From: Campylobacter sp. 19-13652 | GTDB taxonomy: Bacteria; Campylobacterota; Campylobacteria; Campylobacterales; Campylobacteraceae | Direction of reading: 5' to 3' | DNA: 64,000 bases | Assembly: GCF_019702925.1 (NCBI RefSeq) | Contig: NZ_AP024713.1 | Span: 682,001 to 746,000 of the forward strand | Shown: in pieces, positions 27,153 through 40,495 of the stretch | Layout of the letters: every line of letters starts with the position of its first letter | How positions within the stretch are numbered: position 1 is the first letter of the stretch | The notes under the pieces: generated by a model | Seen by the model: the letters and a program-made list of their open reading frames with translations, nothing else | Database searches by the model: none | What the model was told of the DNA's origin: nothing | Program-made: the position numbers and the translations under genes

Positions 27153-28960
27153 TGATAGATGCTGTCTCTTTGCTACGCAAAAATGGGCTGCTTAAGCAGA
27201 TTGATGAGCGGGTGGATATTGATTTAGAGATAGCTCACACTAGCTACATAGAGGTAAAAAAGTCTGATAGCAAGGCACTTTTATTTACAAATGTAACGGA
27301 TAAATCGGGGCGCAAGTACCCACCTGTGCTTACAAATTTATACGGCTCAAAGGAGGCTACTAGGCTTATTTTTGGCTGCGAGCCTGATGTTATAGCAGAG
27401 CGTATAGAGGCGCTGTTAAAGCCTAAAAAGCCAAAGAATTTTAAACAAAAGCTCGATTTTTTAGCCCATCTTTACTCTATGAAAAACACCCTCGTAAAGC
27501 GAGAAAGTGGGCGTGGAGAGTGTCAGGAGAGGGTGCTTCTTGGCGATGAGGCTAGGCTTAGCCTTTTGCCAGCCTTGCGTACGTGGCAAGGCGATGCTGG
27601 GCGGTTTATTACCATGGGGCAGGTTTACACTCAAAGTCTTGACGGCGAGCAGGCAAATCTAGGCATGTATCGCTTGCAAATTTATGACGATTTTCGCCTT
27701 GGAATGCACTGGCAAATACACAAAGACGGTGCGCATTTTTTCCACGAGTATAAGCGTGCTGGGCGCAAAATGCCAGTCTCTGTGGCAATAGGTGGCGATC
27801 CACTTTATATCTGGTGTGGACAAGCCCCGCTTCCAAAGGGTGTGTTTGAGCTTTTGCTTTACGGATTTATTAGAGGTAGGGGTGCACGGCTAGTTAAATC
27901 AATCACAAATGAGATTTATATCCCTCATGATGCGGACTTTGTCATAGAGGGTTTTGTTGATACTGATAAATTTGAAATAGAGGGGCCTTTTGGAGACCAT
28001 ACCGGATTTTACACTCCAGCAGAGCCTTTTCCTTTTATGCAAGTAAGCGCAATTACCTCAAAGCGTGAGCCTATATTTTACGCTACTGTGGTGGGCAAGC
28101 CTCCGCTTGAGGATAAATTTATGGGATACGCCACAGAGCGGGTGTTTTTACCACTGCTTCGCACTACTGTGCCTGAGCTAATTGATTATAACATGCCTGA
28201 AAATGGCGTCTTTCACAACCTAATCCTAGCAAAAATAAACACCCTTTATCCAGCCCATGCAAAGCAGGCTATGCACGCTTTTTGGGGTGTGGGGCAGATG
28301 AGCTTTGTCAAGCATGCCATATTTGTACCTAGCGATGCGCCGCGACTTGAGGATTATGATGGTTTTAGCGATTATGTGCTAGATAGATTTGCACCGCATG
28401 CGATGCTTATTAGCGAGGGTGTTTGCGACCAGCTAGATCATGCTAGCCCAAACTCCTGCTTTGGAGGAAAGCTCGGCATTGATGCGACTATTGATTTTGC
28501 GCCAGTGGCACCAAATTTATTAAGCGATGGTGAACTTTTGGATAAATTTAATACCATCTTGCCAGCATTTAGTGAGCTTTACACCTATAAAAGGCAGAGC
28601 AAAAATCCTATCTGTGTGGTTAAATTTGACAAAAGTGTAAGTGCGGCTTTGGTGCTTGAGAGACTCGGTGCTTTAAGGGAGCATTTTAGGATAATTGTCT
28701 TACTTGATTCTGATGCTAGGCTTAAAAATCCTTACATGATTATTTGGAGAGTTGTTAATAACATTGACGCTAAACGTGATATTTATATAAATGGCGAACT
28801 TGTCTGTGTTGACGCTACGAAAAAGGGCGAAAACGACGGCTATACTAGGGCTTGGCCAAATATGACAGATTGTACTAAAAGTGTGGTAAAAAGTCTAGCG
28901 GATAGAGGCATCGTGGGTTATGATGAAGTTCTTTTTGAAAAATTTGAGATATTCGGTTAG
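27152..28960 (+). CDS. UbiD-family decarboxylase (menaquinone/futalosine pathway type)
   Basis: A 602-residue member of the UbiD prenylated-FMN decarboxylase family, with the conserved GMYRLQIYD and EGPFGDHTGFYTP motifs; the catalytic Glu lies in the latter stretch. Campylobacter makes menaquinone by the futalosine route, where a UbiD-type enzyme (MqnL) is proposed to decarboxylate the naphthoate intermediate. Co-location with a prenyl synthase supports that role; it is usually annotated ubiD. Confidence 0.85.
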   Translation: MIDAVSLLRKNGLLKQIDERVDIDLEIAHTSYIEVKKSDSKALLFTNVTDKSGRKYPPVLTNLYGSKEATRLIFGCEPDVIAERIEALLKPKKPKNFKQKLDFLAHLYSMKNTLVKRESGRGECQERVLLGDEARLSLLPALRTWQGDAGRFITMGQVYTQSLDGEQANLGMYRLQIYDDFRLGMHWQIHKDGAHFFHEYKRAGRKMPVSVAIGGDPLYIWCGQAPLPKGVFELLLYGFIRGRGARLVKSITNEIYIPHDADFVIEGFVDTDKFEIEGPFGDHTGFYTPAEPFPFMQVSAITSKREPIFYATVVGKPPLEDKFMGYATERVFLPLLRTTVPELIDYNMPENGVFHNLILAKINTLYPAHAKQAMHAFWGVGQMSFVKHAIFVPSDAPRLEDYDGFSDYVLDRFAPHAMLISEGVCDQLDHASPNSCFGGKLGIDATIDFAPVAPNLLSDGELLDKFNTILPAFSELYTYKRQSKNPICVVKFDKSVSAALVLERLGALREHFRIIVLLDSDARLKNPYMIIWRVVNNIDAKRDIYINGELVCVDATKKGENDGYTRAWPNMTDCTKSVVKSLADRGIVGYDEVLFEKFEIFG

Positions 28961-29002
28961 GGCTAGGGTTAAAATTTTACACTTTTTGACGATATAGAAA
29001 AC

Positions 29003-29725
29003 ATGAAAATAAACGAGCAAATTGCGCCCATTGCTATCATACCAGCTCGTGGCGGTAGCAAGCGCATAAAAAACAAAAATATAAAACAATTTTGTGGCAA
29101 GCCACTTATAGCCTATTCTATAGAAGCGGCGATTAAAAGTGGGGTTTTTGGCAAGGTTATAGTTACAACTGATGATGAGACTATCGCTAAAGTCGCACGC
29201 GAATACGGTGCTTTGGTACCATTTATGCGCCCAGATAGTTTAGCTGATGATTTTAGCACTTCAGGAGAAGCGGTAAATCACGCTATTGAGTTTTTAAGCT
29301 CTAATGCCGAGCTTGGGCGATTTGTCTGTACGATATACGCCACTGCACCGCTACTTTCTTTGCGCCCTGAGCTTTTATCGCAGGCTTTTAAGAGGTTAAA
29401 ATCAAGCGGTGGGGCTAGGCAGGTATTTAGCGCTACTTCTATGAATTTTCCGATATGGCGTAGCTTTAGCGTAGATGAGGATAGCAGGTGCGAGATGTTT
29501 TTCCCAGAATACTTTAGCACCCGCTCGCAAGACTTAGTGCCAGCTTACGGTGACGCAGGGCAGTTTTACTTTGATGATTTAGCGGCTCCTGCTGGAGAAA
29601 TTGGCTTTAGCAAGGATAAGCTTGCATTTATTCTGCCTAGGCATATGGTTTGTGATATAGATACGATTGAGGATTGGCAGATGGCTGAGGTGCTTTACGA
29701 ACTAAATAAAAAATTAAATTCGTAA
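29003..29725 (+). CDS. pseF: CMP-pseudaminic acid synthetase (cytidylyltransferase)
   Basis: A 240-residue enzyme that activates a nonulosonic acid with CTP. It has the cytidylyltransferase start IAIIPARGGSKRIKNKNIK, and PseF-like stretches RSFSVDED and TRSQDLVPAYGDAGQFY. The PseF-type ending DIDTIEDWQMAE favours pseudaminic over sialic or legionaminic acid. The next gene, pseI, makes its substrate. A weak -10 (GATATA) lies about 15 bp upstream. Confidence 0.85.
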   Translation: MKINEQIAPIAIIPARGGSKRIKNKNIKQFCGKPLIAYSIEAAIKSGVFGKVIVTTDDETIAKVAREYGALVPFMRPDSLADDFSTSGEAVNHAIEFLSSNAELGRFVCTIYATAPLLSLRPELLSQAFKRLKSSGGARQVFSATSMNFPIWRSFSVDEDSRCEMFFPEYFSTRSQDLVPAYGDAGQFYFDDLAAPAGEIGFSKDKLAFILPRHMVCDIDTIEDWQMAEVLYELNKKLNS

Positions 29726-29767
29726 TTTTAAAGCTTGCGTGTTAGGCAAAAAATCAAAGGAAAAACT

Positions 29768-30805
29768 GTGAAAGATAGAATAAAAATAGATAGTAAAGAG
29801 CTAGGCAGGGGCTGTGCGCCTTACATCATTGCAGAGCTTTCAGCTAATCATGGCGGCGATATTGAGCTAGCCAAAAAGAGCATTTTTGCAGCAGCAAATG
29901 CTGGTGCGAGCGCAGTCAAGCTTCAGCATTATAAGCCTGAGACTATCACTTTTAACTCAAATGCGCCTGAATACATGATAACGTCTGGTCCTTGGGCTGG
30001 ACAGAGCCTTTATGAGCTTTATAATGGAGCTTTTATGCCGTGGGAGTGGACGGCGGAGCTGGTAAAAACTGCAAAGGAAGCTGGTATTACGCTCTTTTCG
30101 TCGCCTTTTGATAAGAGTGCGATAGAGCTTTTGGAGAAATTTGATATGCCAGCTTATAAAATAGCCTCGACCGAGATTATTGACACGGCGTTAATAAAGC
30201 TTGCCGCAAGCACCAAAAAGCCGCTTATAATCTCAACTGGCAATGCAAGCTTAGCTCAGCTTGATGAGGCGATACAGACTGCGCTAAAAGCAGGGTGCGA
30301 GGAGCTTGTCGTACTAAAATGCACCAGTCACTACCCGAGCCTGCCTGAGGAGATGAACCTCTCTGCTATTAAAATGCTTTCAAAAATTTATGGCTGTGTT
30401 GTAGGGCTAAGCGATCACACAAGGGGTATTGCCGTGCCTGTGGCTGCTGTGGCTTTGGGGGCTAGTGTGATAGAAAAGCATTTCATGCTTGATTGTAGCG
30501 TAAAAAGCGCAGATGACTTTTTCTCTGTTACGGCTGATGAGTTAAAAGAGCTAGTAAGTGGCTGCAATGATGCATTTAAGGCCATTGGAAAGCCTGTGCT
30601 TGAGAGTGTAAATTTAAAAGCAGGACGCTCTTTAATTGCGGTTAAGGATATTGTAAAAGGCGAGAAGCTTATTTTTAATAAAAACTTTACCTCACTTCGT
30701 CCAGGCGGTGGCATAGAGCCAAAATATTATGATTTAGTGGATAAAAAAACAGCTAAAACCGACATAAAAGCAGGCGCGCTTTTGGTTTGGGATATGATTT
30801 TGTAG
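29768..30805 (+). CDS. pseI: Pseudaminic acid synthase
   Basis: Condenses phosphoenolpyruvate with a 6-deoxy-diacetamido-altrose to give pseudaminic acid. The 345-residue protein is a NeuB-family TIM barrel (APYIIAELSANHGGD, KLQHYKPETITF, GLSDHTRG) plus a C-terminal antifreeze-like SAF domain. I chose the GTG at 29768 because AAAGGA precedes it; an upstream TTG at 29735 has no good site. It follows pseF by 42 bp. The earlier pathway genes pseB and pseC are not in the window. Confidence 0.88.
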   Translation: MKDRIKIDSKELGRGCAPYIIAELSANHGGDIELAKKSIFAAANAGASAVKLQHYKPETITFNSNAPEYMITSGPWAGQSLYELYNGAFMPWEWTAELVKTAKEAGITLFSSPFDKSAIELLEKFDMPAYKIASTEIIDTALIKLAASTKKPLIISTGNASLAQLDEAIQTALKAGCEELVVLKCTSHYPSLPEEMNLSAIKMLSKIYGCVVGLSDHTRGIAVPVAAVALGASVIEKHFMLDCSVKSADDFFSVTADELKELVSGCNDAFKAIGKPVLESVNLKAGRSLIAVKDIVKGEKLIFNKNFTSLRPGGGIEPKYYDLVDKKTAKTDIKAGALLVWDMIL

Positions 30806-31147
30806 ATGGTTAAAATTTATAAAGCACTGGCATAAAGTTTTAAAATCGGTTAAAATATGCTTTATGTCTAAAGACTAAATTAGTTTCTCTTTAAAGCTAA
30901 TTCTTGATATATGGTGTGCAAACATTTGATTATAAAGTAAAGATAGCTTTATGGTAATATATGCTTTTTGTTTGATAAATTTATAAGAGATTTTTAAAAA
31001 AATTTTGATTTATTAAATTTACTCGCACTAAAAATAGACTGTTTAAATCCTTGGTTTTTTATTTGTATAAAATATTTTGCATTAGATAAGTGGGGTGCAT
31101 GATTTTAGAATTTTCTAAAATACTAGCAAAGTTAATACTTTGCTAGT
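30806..31147. other. Intergenic region between pseI and the sensor kinase gene
   Basis: 342 bp, very AT-rich, with no frame I can support. It contains the hairpin at 31122-31147, a second inverted repeat (TTTTAGAA/TTCTAAAA near 31103-31120), and a loose direct repeat (GTTAAAATTTATAAAGCA against GGTTAAAATATGCTTTATG near 30807-30865). Confidence 0.5.
31122..31147 (-). terminator. Hairpin after the sensor kinase gene
   Basis: A 10-bp perfect stem (ACTAGCAAAG at 31122-31131 with 31138-31147) and a 6-base loop, directly adjoining the TAA stop of the kinase-like gene. It lacks a clean T-run on the minus strand, so it may be a processing or weak termination signal. Confidence 0.5.
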
Positions 31148-34093
<2,946 letters not shown>

Positions 34094-34828
34094 TTAATTT
34101 TCCTTATTTATTAAAGCAGATAAATTTGATAGATAATAGCGTGAGAGCTTTATTAGCTCTTGATACTGATACTGTCCTGCATTTTGTATGCTTTCGTATG
34201 TCTTTGCAAGGGGTGTTAGATGAAAGTTAAGCGCAACTTTTTCTAGCTTTTTTGCAATTTTATTTATAGTTACTTTATCATTTGAGAGCATAGCGTTTTG
34301 CAATCTTATTTCTGATTTTTGTGCATTTTGGATAAAGTCGCTTAGATATGATAATAGCTCCTCAGATGATAGATCGAGCAAAAACATCTCCTTTTTTAGC
34401 CATGCTTCATCAAATTTTTCAAACGCAGCACTTGGTGCTAAGGCTTTCGTGTCTTGAGCGAGAAGATTTGGTAATCTTAGGCTATTTTGGGCTTGTTTTA
34501 TCTCCTCTTGGGTTTTATTTTCGTCCGTGATTAAAAGTCTCAGCTCATAAATTTCCTCATTGCTTAGCATGTATACATCACAAATTTGAGCCAGCACGCT
34601 TATAGTCCGTCCGTCTTTTCGCTTTAGAGTGATGACTCTTTGGCGTTTGTTGCTTTTTATTATGCTTTCAAATATGCTTGTGGCGTCATTTTCTTTTGTG
34701 TGTCTGTATACCATGGCGTCTAGGCTTTTGCACTCACGCATAAACACCTCAAAACTATCAAAGCCCAGTATGCCAAGGGCTATATCATTTATCCCCAAAA
34801 TATTATAAAATTTATCATAAAGTATCAT
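34094..34828 (-). CDS. PAS plus HPt-like protein, partner of the degenerate sensor kinase
   Basis: A 244-residue cytosolic protein. Residues 1-110 look like a PAS domain ending in the usual beta strands (KRKDGRTISVLAQIC). Residues 150-240 look like a four-helix HPt domain (SSEELLSYLSDFI then KIAKKLEKVALNFHL). Aligned to the HPt motif AHxLKGxA, the phospho-histidine is replaced by Lys (AKKLEKVA). It overlaps uvrC by 4 bp and sits immediately before the sensor gene, so the two are made together. Confidence 0.6.
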   Translation of the reverse strand: MILYDKFYNILGINDIALGILGFDSFEVFMRECKSLDAMVYRHTKENDATSIFESIIKSNKRQRVITLKRKDGRTISVLAQICDVYMLSNEEIYELRLLITDENKTQEEIKQAQNSLRLPNLLAQDTKALAPSAAFEKFDEAWLKKEMFLLDLSSEELLSYLSDFIQNAQKSEIRLQNAMLSNDKVTINKIAKKLEKVALNFHLTPLAKTYESIQNAGQYQYQELIKLSRYYLSNLSALINKEN

Positions 34829-36684
34829 CTATTTTGCCCTTTTGTGCTATCTTTTAGAGTGGATATTTTGGCTGCTATACTTTTGTTTGTAAGCTTTGCT
34901 ACCTCCTCATATGAAGCCTCATAGATTTTATCAAAACTTCCATAAAATTTAACTAATTTACTAAGGCTTGCCTCGCTTATGCCAGCTTGTTTTAGTTTTG
35001 AGGCGGCTAGGTCGTTTTTACGCTTTGTTTTTTGATGAAAGCTAATAGCAAACCTGTGCGCCTCGTCTCTTAGTTTTTGAATGAGTAAGAGCCTGGCATC
35101 ATTTGTAGCTAGGCTAAAAGTGCCGTTTGATGAGTAAATTTTATCCTTTGCGGCCCCTTTTGCACGGTAGGCTTTTGCGTCTAGCTTTTCTTTTGAAATT
35201 GCGATGACTTCGACATTCGCACCGCTACTTGCTATTATTTCTTTGGCTAGATTTAGCAGAGCCTCGCCCCCATCAATCACCCATAAATCAGGCGGACTTA
35301 GCTTATCAAAGCGTGTTGCCCTAATCGTGAGTGTTTGGCGCATCTGCTCGTAGTCATTGTTTGCGCTTAGGTGGTAGTGGCGATAGTCGGATTTGATAAA
35401 TTTGCCATTTTTGTAGCGTATCATAGCCCCAACGCAAGCTTGTGCTTGCATGTGGGAGTTGTCAAAGACCTCTATTGTCTCAGGCACACAGCTAAGTCCG
35501 CATAGCTTTGCCAATGCCTTTTCTGCGCTCAGGTCGTATTCTTTATTTGAACTTAAAATAGCAGCTCTTGCATTTTGTGCGGCTATCTCGCAAATTCGTC
35601 TTTTCTCGCCCTTTAGTGGGCTTTTGAGGCTAAATTTTTTACCGTGTCGTTTTAAGAGGATTTCCTCTATTATCTGCGCGTCTGCTAGTTTATCTAGGGT
35701 ATAAATTTTTGTGCTAATAGTCGGAGTATCCACTCCAAAGGCTTGCAAAATCGCCTGAGAGTAGACCTCTTCTATGCCCTCATTTTGCACGTCTTTTGCC
35801 ATGCTTATGGCGCTATTTACCCCATTTACCCTGCCTCCTGATATGCTAAGCCTAGTAGCGCATACCAGCCCCATATCGCACACCACAGCAAACGCTTCAA
35901 AATCCTCCATTTTGGCTAAATCAAGCTCGACTTTTATCTCAAGGCTTTTTAAAAGCTCGATTTTATCGCGCATGGCTGCGGCTTGCTCAAAATCAAGCAT
36001 AGCAGCATATTTTCCCATCATCTCATTTAGTCTTGGAATTAGTAATGCCGGCTCATTTAGTGCAGCTATGGCGTTTTTTAAAATCATTTCATAATCTTGT
36101 TTACTTATCCTGCCTTCACACGGTGCTTCGCAGCGTTTTATTTGATAAAATAAACAGGCTTTTTTATGCTTTAAACAGCCTTTTTTTTGTACGAGATTAA
36201 AATTTAGATAAAGAGCCTCAAGTAGCTCGCTAGCCCCTTTATAATAGGGACCAAAATATTGCACACCTTTGCCTTTTTGCACCTTTCTAGTTATCTCGAA
36301 TCGTGGAAAATCCTCGGATAAATCCACGTAAATATAGGGGTAGGTTTTATCATCTCTTAGGAGTATGTTGTATTTTGGTTTTAACTGTTTTATGAGCGAA
36401 TTTTCTAATATTAAGGCGTCAGCCTCGCTTGGAGTGATTATAAACTTAAGTTCAACTGTTTCGCTAATCATCTTAGCTATTCTTAAGGATACATTTGGAT
36501 TTGGTGCTAGATTGGGGGTAAATTTAAAGTAGCTTTTTACCCTATTTTTTAGCACTTTTGCCTTGCCTATATATAGGAGTTTGCCGTCCTTGTCAAAATA
36601 CTCATACACTCCGCTATTTTCAGGTAGTTCTTTTATCTGCTTGGCTAATTTTTGGCTTAATGAATTTTTTTCTAAGGCTTGCAA
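34825..36684 (-). CDS. uvrC: UvrABC excinuclease subunit C
   Basis: Makes both incisions in nucleotide excision repair. The 619-residue protein has the N-terminal GIY-YIG nuclease (NSGVYEYFDKDGKLLYIGKA), the cysteine-rich middle (CLKHKKACLFYQIKRCEAPC), the UvrB-binding UVR motif (MLDFEQAAAMRDKIELL), the RNase H-like nuclease domain (EVFDNSHMQAQ) and helix-hairpin-helix motifs at the end. It overlaps both neighbours. Confidence 0.95.
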   Translation of the reverse strand: MQALEKNSLSQKLAKQIKELPENSGVYEYFDKDGKLLYIGKAKVLKNRVKSYFKFTPNLAPNPNVSLRIAKMISETVELKFIITPSEADALILENSLIKQLKPKYNILLRDDKTYPYIYVDLSEDFPRFEITRKVQKGKGVQYFGPYYKGASELLEALYLNFNLVQKKGCLKHKKACLFYQIKRCEAPCEGRISKQDYEMILKNAIAALNEPALLIPRLNEMMGKYAAMLDFEQAAAMRDKIELLKSLEIKVELDLAKMEDFEAFAVVCDMGLVCATRLSISGGRVNGVNSAISMAKDVQNEGIEEVYSQAILQAFGVDTPTISTKIYTLDKLADAQIIEEILLKRHGKKFSLKSPLKGEKRRICEIAAQNARAAILSSNKEYDLSAEKALAKLCGLSCVPETIEVFDNSHMQAQACVGAMIRYKNGKFIKSDYRHYHLSANNDYEQMRQTLTIRATRFDKLSPPDLWVIDGGEALLNLAKEIIASSGANVEVIAISKEKLDAKAYRAKGAAKDKIYSSNGTFSLATNDARLLLIQKLRDEAHRFAISFHQKTKRKNDLAASKLKQAGISEASLSKLVKFYGSFDKIYEASYEEVAKLTNKSIAAKISTLKDSTKGQNR

Positions 36685-37145
36685 ATGCGCTCCTTTATGA
36701 CATTTCTTAATCTTTCAAAGGCTTTAAAGACTTCTTTATTTTTGGCTAAATTTATAAACTTAGCCTTTGACTTTAATGGGGTTTTTATAGGTGGTATAGG
36801 GGTGAGATTTATCTGCTTTGGTGGAGTTTTTAGCACGCTTATTCTTATATCTTTTATACTTTCTAGTGCGCTAGGCTGACCATTTAGTTTCGCGCCTGCA
36901 TTTATCGCTCTTAATAAGCCTTTTATCATATTTATACTACTATCTCGTTTTAATTCGCTTAGCCCCACAGGGTGCTTAACTACGATAAAAAGAAGCTCGC
37001 CTTTTGCATAAACAAATGCAATAAGTGGTTTTACGTTGTTTGGTAAAAGCTCAATAAGGGTATGGCACTGAGCGGCGGCGGATAGACCTTTGTAGATAGG
37101 ATTGTTAAAAAAATGTTTAGTAATTATCGATTTAGCGTCTTTCAT
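36672..37145 (-). CDS. Conserved hypothetical protein upstream of uvrC
   Basis: A 157-residue basic protein overlapping the uvrC start by 13 bp. The middle (AKGELLFIVVKHPVGLSELK) vaguely recalls the DUF721/DciA fold, but I cannot confirm it. A proline-rich linker follows, then a basic helical end. From memory a gene of this kind sits between uvrC and guaA in C. jejuni. Confidence 0.65.
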   Translation of the reverse strand: MKDAKSIITKHFFNNPIYKGLSAAAQCHTLIELLPNNVKPLIAFVYAKGELLFIVVKHPVGLSELKRDSSINMIKGLLRAINAGAKLNGQPSALESIKDIRISVLKTPPKQINLTPIPPIKTPLKSKAKFINLAKNKEVFKAFERLRNVIKERICKP

Positions 37146-37274
37146 AGCGTGATTTTAGCAGGTTTTGCTTTAGTTTTTCTTTGTGGGTGTGGGTATAAGG
37201 CAGATCCATTTTATTCAAATTTTAGCGAGCCAGTGCAGCAGAATTTAAAACAGCAATTCCTATTCCACTCATAG
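37113..37274 (+). CDS. Possible small LptM-like lipoprotein, 3' end made by repeat sequence
   Basis: A 53-residue frame on the plus strand: a hydrophobic signal with lipobox ending FLCGCG, then YKADPFYSN, similar to small lipoproteins of the CGxKGP type found near lysA in other bacteria. Its first 33 bp overlap the divergent gene start. From about 37241 the frame reads into interspersed repeat A and stops at 37274, so the natural end may have been lost. The start codon is uncertain (ATG 37113 or GTG 37149). Confidence 0.4.
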   Translation: MFSNYRFSVFHSVILAGFALVFLCGCGYKADPFYSNFSEPVQQNLKQQFLFHS

Positions 37275-37416
37275 TTGGCTTAGCGCCTATTTTTACGCCA
37301 AGCTCGTGCGAATGCGCTAAAATCGTGCCGCAAGCCTCGAGGCAATATAAAAGCCATTGACACAAATTAGCGGGGTGTGTAATCTTATACGCTGTGGTTT
37401 GAATTTTACAATTTAG
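37241..37416 (+). repeat. Interspersed degenerate repeat, copy A
   Basis: 176 bp. The left module (37241-37284, AATTTAAAACAGCAATTCC...) and right module (37360-37416, CACAAATTAGCGG...) match copies B, C and D in order and spacing style. The interior (GTGCGAATGCGCTAAAA) matches copy B. The outer ends resemble each other as imperfect inverted repeats. The rest of the nhaD upstream gap holds only its promoter region. Confidence 0.65.
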
Positions 37417-37550
37417 AAAAAACACTATCTTTAAAAATAACCCAAATTTATTTTAGTGAGTGATTTTAGCTTTTGCCAGCTTTTTATAAAGTCAAATTTA
37501 GAAACTTTTAAGTAAAATGGCAACTAATTTAACTTTTAAAGGAGGCAGTG

Positions 37551-38924
37551 ATGAAATCACTCTTACTTTTTTGCCTATCGCTTTTGCCTGCATTTGCAAG
37601 TGACGGCGCAGTGGCAGAACACGCTATAAATTTAAGCACAACTTGGGTTGGTGTTGTCTGTCTTATAGTGTTTGTGGCTGGTTATTATTTTATAGCAGCA
37701 GAGGAAGTATACCATGTAAATAAGGCTAAACCAGCGATATTTATCGGTACTTTTATGTTTATACTAATAGGCATTTATATGGCTATTAACGGTATGGATA
37801 TGCAGCCGCTTGATCACGAAGTCGAGCATCTTATCCTAGAAATTGCCGAGATTGTCTTCTTTCTTACGGTTGCTATGACTTATATTGAGGCGCTTATAGA
37901 CAGAGATGTCTTTAATACTCTAAAATATAATTTAGTCTCAAAAGGTTACTCATATAAGCGTTTATTTTGGCTTACTGGTGTGATCGCCTTTTTCTTAAGC
38001 CCTATAGCTGATAACCTAACTACTGCACTAATTCTTTCAACTGTGCTTCTTACAATAGACCGTACAAATAAGCAGTTTTTAGTTGCTGGAGCTATAAATA
38101 TCGTAGTTGCGGCTAATGCAGGTGGTGCTTGGAGTCCATTTGGCGATATTACCACGCTTATGGTTTGGGCAGCTGGTAAGTCTCCGTTTATCGATTTTTT
38201 AGCTCTTTTCCCTGCCTCTATCATAGGTTGGCTTATTACCGCATGGCTGCTTTCTTGGAGTGTTCCTGCTGGTAGTCCTCACTTTGATGCAAATACAGAG
38301 CAGAAATTTTGCATAAAACACGGTGGAAAGCCTATTATATATTTAGGCATTATTACCATTGTCTGTGCTGTACTTAGCCATCAGTTTTTCCACCTTCCAG
38401 CTATGTTTGGTATGATGTTTGGTTTATCTTTGTTGGGTGTTTATACATATATATTTAAGAAAATTTATAAAAATGAGGAGCCTTTAAATTTATTCCACTT
38501 TATATCAAAAATAGAGCATGATACGTTGCTGTTCTTCTTTGGAATTCTTTCAGCCGTTGGCGCGCTTCACTATTTGGGATTTTTGGATTATTTAGTCAGG
38601 CTTTACGACCATTTTGGATTTACGTCTATAAATATAGCAGTTGGCTTTATTTCGGCTATTGTGGATAACGTCCCAGTTATGAGTGCTGTATTAAAATCAA
38701 ATCCAACCATGAATGCTGATGAGTGGTTGCTAGTGACATTGACTGCTGGAATCGGTGGCTCTATGATAAGCTTTGGTTCTGCTGCTGGGGTTGGCGTAAT
38801 GGGTAAATTAAAAGGAATTTATACATTTGGTGCGCATATGGCTCAGGCTTGGAAGGTGTTAGCAGGCTACATTGTGTCACTTGTGATATGGTATGTTCAA
38901 TTTGAAATTTTAGGATTATATTAA
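37551..38924 (+). CDS. nhaD: NhaD-type Na+/H+ antiporter
   Basis: A 457-residue inner-membrane transporter of the ion transporter superfamily, with about eleven to thirteen membrane segments and an N-terminal signal-like segment ([13 protein letters not shown]). Conserved NhaD stretches are [13 protein letters not shown] and [17 protein letters not shown] in the first half and [12 protein letters not shown] in the second, the symmetric Asp-Asn pairs expected for ion binding. AAAGGAGG precedes the ATG. A likely -10 (TAAAAT) is at 37513-37518. It overlaps guaA by 1 bp. Confidence 0.88.
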   Translation: MKSLLLFCLSLLPAFASDGAVAEHAINLSTTWVGVVCLIVFVAGYYFIAAEEVYHVNKAKPAIFIGTFMFILIGIYMAINGMDMQPLDHEVEHLILEIAEIVFFLTVAMTYIEALIDRDVFNTLKYNLVSKGYSYKRLFWLTGVIAFFLSPIADNLTTALILSTVLLTIDRTNKQFLVAGAINIVVAANAGGAWSPFGDITTLMVWAAGKSPFIDFLALFPASIIGWLITAWLLSWSVPAGSPHFDANTEQKFCIKHGGKPIIYLGIITIVCAVLSHQFFHLPAMFGMMFGLSLLGVYTYIFKKIYKNEEPLNLFHFISKIEHDTLLFFFGILSAVGALHYLGFLDYLVRLYDHFGFTSINIAVGFISAIVDNVPVMSAVLKSNPTMNADEWLLVTLTAGIGGSMISFGSAAGVGVMGKLKGIYTFGAHMAQAWKVLAGYIVSLVIWYVQFEILGLY

Positions 38925-40459
38925 TGAAACAAGCTGACATTGTTATTTTAGATTTTGGCTCACAGTATACCCAGCTTATTGCTAGACGGCTAAGAGAGCA
39001 GGGATTTTATGCTGAACTAATGCCTTTTAATGCAACAATAGAGCAGATAATGGCAAAATCACCAAAGGGCATAATACTAAGCGGAGGACCTGCTAGCGTA
39101 TATGCAAGCGACGCTTATTTTTGCGATGAGGGGATTTATGAACTAGGATTGCCTATGCTAGGTATTTGCTATGGTATGCAGCTAATTGCACATCACTTTG
39201 GCGGTAGTGTGCGAGCGGCAAATGAGAAAGAATTTGGCAAAGCAAAGCTAAGTGTAACCGAGCCAAATGCCCTTTTTGATGGGCTTAATAGCTCTCAGAT
39301 AGTTTGGATGAGCCACTCTGATAAGGTAGAGGAGCTACCTATAAATTTCAAAGTTATAGCAGTGAGTGAAAATAGCGAGTTTTGCGCATATGCTGACGAG
39401 GCTCGTAAAATTTATGCGCTTCAGTTTCACCCAGAAGTCCAGCATAGCGAGCATGGTACAGCGATACTGAAAAATTTCGCTAAAAATATTTGCGGCTGCG
39501 AAAGTACGTGGAATATGGGTAGCTTTGCAAAATCTCAAATAGCCAAAATCAAAGAGGAAGTAGGCGACGCTAAAGTCCTTTGTGCGGTCAGCGGTGGGGT
39601 GGATAGCTCTGTTGTAGCAGCCTTGCTAGCTCATGCGGTGCCTGAGAATTTGATAGTGGTTTTTGTTGATAATGGGCTTTTAAGGACAAATGAGCGAACG
39701 CAGGTTGAAAATATCTTTAAGGTAAAGCTAGGGGTAAATCTTATAACAATTGATGCTAGCGACCTATTTTTAGGCAGATTAAAGGGCGTGCGCGACCCAG
39801 AGCAAAAGCGAAAAATCATAGGCAATACCTTTATCGAAGTCTTTGACGCTGAGGCGGCTAAGCATGAAAATGTCAAATTCCTAGCCCAAGGTACACTTTA
39901 TACAGACATCATAGAAAGCAGCGTCGCAGGGGCTAGTAAAACCATTAAAAGCCACCACAACGTGGGCGGCTTGCCAGAGGATATGAAATTTAAACTCATC
40001 GAGCCACTGCGTGAGATTTTTAAAGATGAAGTGCGTGCTTTGGGGCTTGAGCTGGGGCTTAGCAGGGATTTGGTATTTCGCCATCCATTCCCAGGCCCAG
40101 GGCTTGCTATACGCATAATGGGCGAGGTAAATGAGCCTAGCCTAAATCTACTTCGCAAAGCCGATGTGATACTTCGCGATGAGCTAAAAAGTAGCGGCTG
40201 GTATGATAAGACTTGGCAGGCATTTTGCGTACTTTTAAACGTAAACTCGGTTGGCGTAATGGGTGATAATCGCACCTATGAAAACGCTGTTTGTGTGCGT
40301 GTGGTAGATGCAAGCGATGGCATGACGGCAAGCTTTTCAAGGCTTCCTTATGATTTGTTAGAAAACGTAAGTCGCCGAATTATAAATGAAGTAGCTGGCA
40401 TAAACCGCGTAGTATACGACATCTCATCAAAGCCACCTGCAACGATAGAGTGGGAGTAA
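38924..40459 (+). CDS. guaA: GMP synthase (glutamine-hydrolysing)
   Basis: Last step of GMP synthesis: it aminates XMP with ammonia from glutamine. The 511-residue protein has the class I amidotransferase domain ([16 protein letters not shown], with catalytic Cys; [11 protein letters not shown], with His and Glu), the ATP pyrophosphatase loop [13 protein letters not shown], and the C-terminal dimerisation domain ending PPATIEWE. Confidence 0.97.
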   Translation: MKQADIVILDFGSQYTQLIARRLREQGFYAELMPFNATIEQIMAKSPKGIILSGGPASVYASDAYFCDEGIYELGLPMLGICYGMQLIAHHFGGSVRAANEKEFGKAKLSVTEPNALFDGLNSSQIVWMSHSDKVEELPINFKVIAVSENSEFCAYADEARKIYALQFHPEVQHSEHGTAILKNFAKNICGCESTWNMGSFAKSQIAKIKEEVGDAKVLCAVSGGVDSSVVAALLAHAVPENLIVVFVDNGLLRTNERTQVENIFKVKLGVNLITIDASDLFLGRLKGVRDPEQKRKIIGNTFIEVFDAEAAKHENVKFLAQGTLYTDIIESSVAGASKTIKSHHNVGGLPEDMKFKLIEPLREIFKDEVRALGLELGLSRDLVFRHPFPGPGLAIRIMGEVNEPSLNLLRKADVILRDELKSSGWYDKTWQAFCVLLNVNSVGVMGDNRTYENAVCVRVVDASDGMTASFSRLPYDLLENVSRRIINEVAGINRVVYDISSKPPATIEWE

Positions 40460-40495
40460 TTTTGGGCGCTTTGGCGCTCAAATCTTTTTAAAAAA

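Noticed and set aside
36181-36188. Run of eight T in uvrC as a possible phase-variation tract
   Set aside because: Runs of this length are common by chance in AT-rich coding sequence and uvrC is a housekeeping gene; no supporting sign of switching.
37222-37425. 67-codon minus-strand frame upstream of nhaD
   Set aside because: It covers interspersed repeat A almost exactly; the matching parts of copies B and D contain stops, so it is not a conserved gene.
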